Assembly: GCA_017559505.1 (NCBI GenBank)
Contig: JAFYSF010000070.1
Coordinates: 1 to 64,000, forward strand
Reading direction: 5' to 3'
DNA: 64,000 nucleotides
DNA from: Paludibacteraceae bacterium
GTDB taxonomy: Bacteria > Bacteroidota > Bacteroidia > Bacteroidales > Paludibacteraceae
A program made the translations under genes and the position numbers. Of the stretch, positions 62,823 through 64,000 are shown piece by piece (positions within the stretch are counted from its first letter, which is position 1; every line of letters starts with the position of its first letter). The notes beneath the pieces are model-generated. The model had not been told where the DNA came from, searched no databases, and worked only from the letters and a program-made list of their open reading frames with translations.

Positions 62823-64000
62823 TCACTCTTCGCTATTAAGTATCTCTTCCGCACGAGATGCCCACTGACGCTTGCCAAACACTTGCTCTAAATCTTCAGC
62901 AAACAACACTTCTTTGTCTATCAATATCTGAGCCACTTCATTATGTCCCTTTTTGTATTGAAGAAGTATCTGTTTCGCACGCTCATATTGTTCATCTATG
63001 ATTCTTTGCACTTCACGGTCAATCAACTGTGCTGTTGCTTCCGAATATGGTTTGCTAAATCCAAATTCGCTTTGACCTGTCGAATCATAATACGAGATAT
63101 TTTTCAACTTATCGCTCATACCGAAGTATGTAACCATTGCATATGCACGTCGTGTTGCTTGTTCCAAGTCCGACAATGCACCTGTATCTAATATTCCAAA
63201 GAAAATCTCCTCTGCTGCACGACCTCCCAACAACGCACATATTTTATCCAATATATGTTGTTCCGATGTCAATTGTCGCTCCTCTGGCAAATACCATGCT
63301 GCACCCAATGCTTGTCCGCGTGGCACAATTGTAACTTTCACCAATGGGTCTGCATATTGCAAGTGCCAACTGATAGCGGCATGACCTGCCTCGTGATAAG
63401 CAATATGTTTCTTCTCTTCGGCTGTAATGATTTTCGATTTTTTCTCCAATCCACCGACAATTCTATCTACAGCATCCAAGAAATCTTGACGTCCAATTGC
63501 CTCTCTCTCCTTACGAGCTGCTATCAATGCTGCCTCGTTACATACGTTAGCAATATCTGCACCCGAAAATCCCGGTGTCTGACGCGACAAGAAGTCAACA
63601 TCTACGGTTTCATCGAGTTTCAATGGTTTCAAATGCACGTTAAATATCGCTTTACGCTCATGCACATCTGGCAATTCCACTTGGATTTGACGGTCGAAAC
63701 GTCCTGCACGCAACAATGCTTTATCCAATATCTCAGCTCGGTTAGTCGCTGCCAAGATAATTACACCCGAATTCGAGCCAAAACCATCCATCTCTGTGAG
63801 CAATTGGTTCAATGTATTCTCACGTTCGTCGTTGCCATTATGATTTACATTTTTGCCACGCGCGCGTCCAATAGCATCGATTTCATCGATAAATACTATA
63901 CATGGTGCTTTCTCTTTTGCTTGTTTGAATAGGTCACGAACTCGCGATGCACCTACACCCACAAACATCTCCACAAAGTCCGAACCCGACATCGAGAAGA
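62823..64000 (-). CDS. ftsH: ATP-dependent zinc metalloprotease FtsH, C-terminal part
   Basis: The gene runs off the right edge; about 392 codons are visible. It begins inside the AAA+ domain ([21 protein letters not shown]), with Walker B ([12 protein letters not shown]), the second region of homology ([20 protein letters not shown]) and the protease motif HEAGH in [15 protein letters not shown]. The distal zinc-ligand Asp region ([10 protein letters not shown]) is present. It degrades membrane proteins and some regulators at the inner membrane. The N-terminal transmembrane part and Walker A lie outside the window, so an ATG seen at 63992 is internal. Confidence 0.97.
   Translation of the reverse strand, partial: FSMSGSDFVEMFVGVGASRVRDLFKQAKEKAPCIVFIDEIDAIGRARGKNVNHNGNDERENTLNQLLTEMDGFGSNSGVIILAATNRAEILDKALLRAGRFDRQIQVELPDVHERKAIFNVHLKPLKLDETVDVDFLSRQTPGFSGADIANVCNEAALIAARKEREAIGRQDFLDAVDRIVGGLEKKSKIITAEEKKHIAYHEAGHAAISWHLQYADPLVKVTIVPRGQALGAAWYLPEERQLTSEQHILDKICALLGGRAAEEIFFGILDTGALSDLEQATRRAYAMVTYFGMSDKLKNISYYDSTGQSEFGFSKPYSEATAQLIDREVQRIIDEQYERAKQILLQYKKGHNEVAQILIDKEVLFAEDLEQVFGKRQWASRAEEILNSEE

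Noticed and set aside
63255..63932. A 225-codon plus-strand frame opposite ftsH
   Set aside because: Cys- and His-rich nonsense reading; ftsH motifs on the minus strand are decisive.

Overview
The window comes from a low-GC member of the Bacteroidales that has a type IX secretion system (T9SS). Four things support this. Many promoters carry the Bacteroidetes -7 box TAnnTTTG. Several very large exported proteins end in T9SS-type C-terminal sorting domains. A gldF-like permease is present. The household genes (rprX/rprY, surE-lpxB, ftsH-cdsA-psd, GtrA, DUF2148) are typical Bacteroidales ones. No rRNA, tRNA, CRISPR array, transposase or phage gene was recognised.

Layout. 1-320 is a 104-bp tandem repeat. 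332-4683 is a cluster of two duplicated small beta-barrel proteins, one lipoprotein, three paralogous rSAM-associated lipoproteins and a radical SAM/SPASM enzyme. 4.8-9.6 kb holds a small exported protein, a Na/Ca antiporter, a Na/Pi cotransporter and a TPR regulator. 9.6-21.1 kb holds a PagL-like outer-membrane deacylase behind a G9 tract, then a minus-strand pair: a subtilase with a dockerin-like module, and a protein with three cohesin-like domains plus sixteen 66-residue InlB-type repeats. 21.5-31.3 kb is mostly housekeeping: radical SAM protein, queuosine-precursor transporter, ECF sigma factor with a membrane partner, DUF2148 protein, CorA, RsmA, GtrA, a flippase-like protein, and the RprX/RprY two-component system. 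32.1-48.4 kb is a minus-strand surface operon: a beta-barrel protein followed by three giant secreted proteins of 1031, 1068 and 2890 residues that share GCDS repeats. 48.9-53.0 kb is a 1358-residue secreted protein with codon use suggesting high expression. 53.1-57.1 kb has two RNA-modification enzymes and two more PagL-like paralogues, one frameshifted and one lacking the catalytic residues. 57.2-64.0 kb is gldF, surE, a small membrane protein and lpxB, then on the minus strand a CPBP protease, psd, cdsA and the C-terminal part of ftsH, which runs off the window.

The common theme is the cell envelope: lipid A and phospholipid synthesis (lpxB, cdsA, psd), possible lipid A remodelling (three PagL-like genes), and T9SS-exported adhesins and protease. 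The most interesting candidates are the adjacent dockerin-protease and cohesin-scaffold genes, the three-substrate rSAM/lipoprotein cluster, and several dispersed intergenic repeats, two of which appear to have been captured in frame inside conserved genes.
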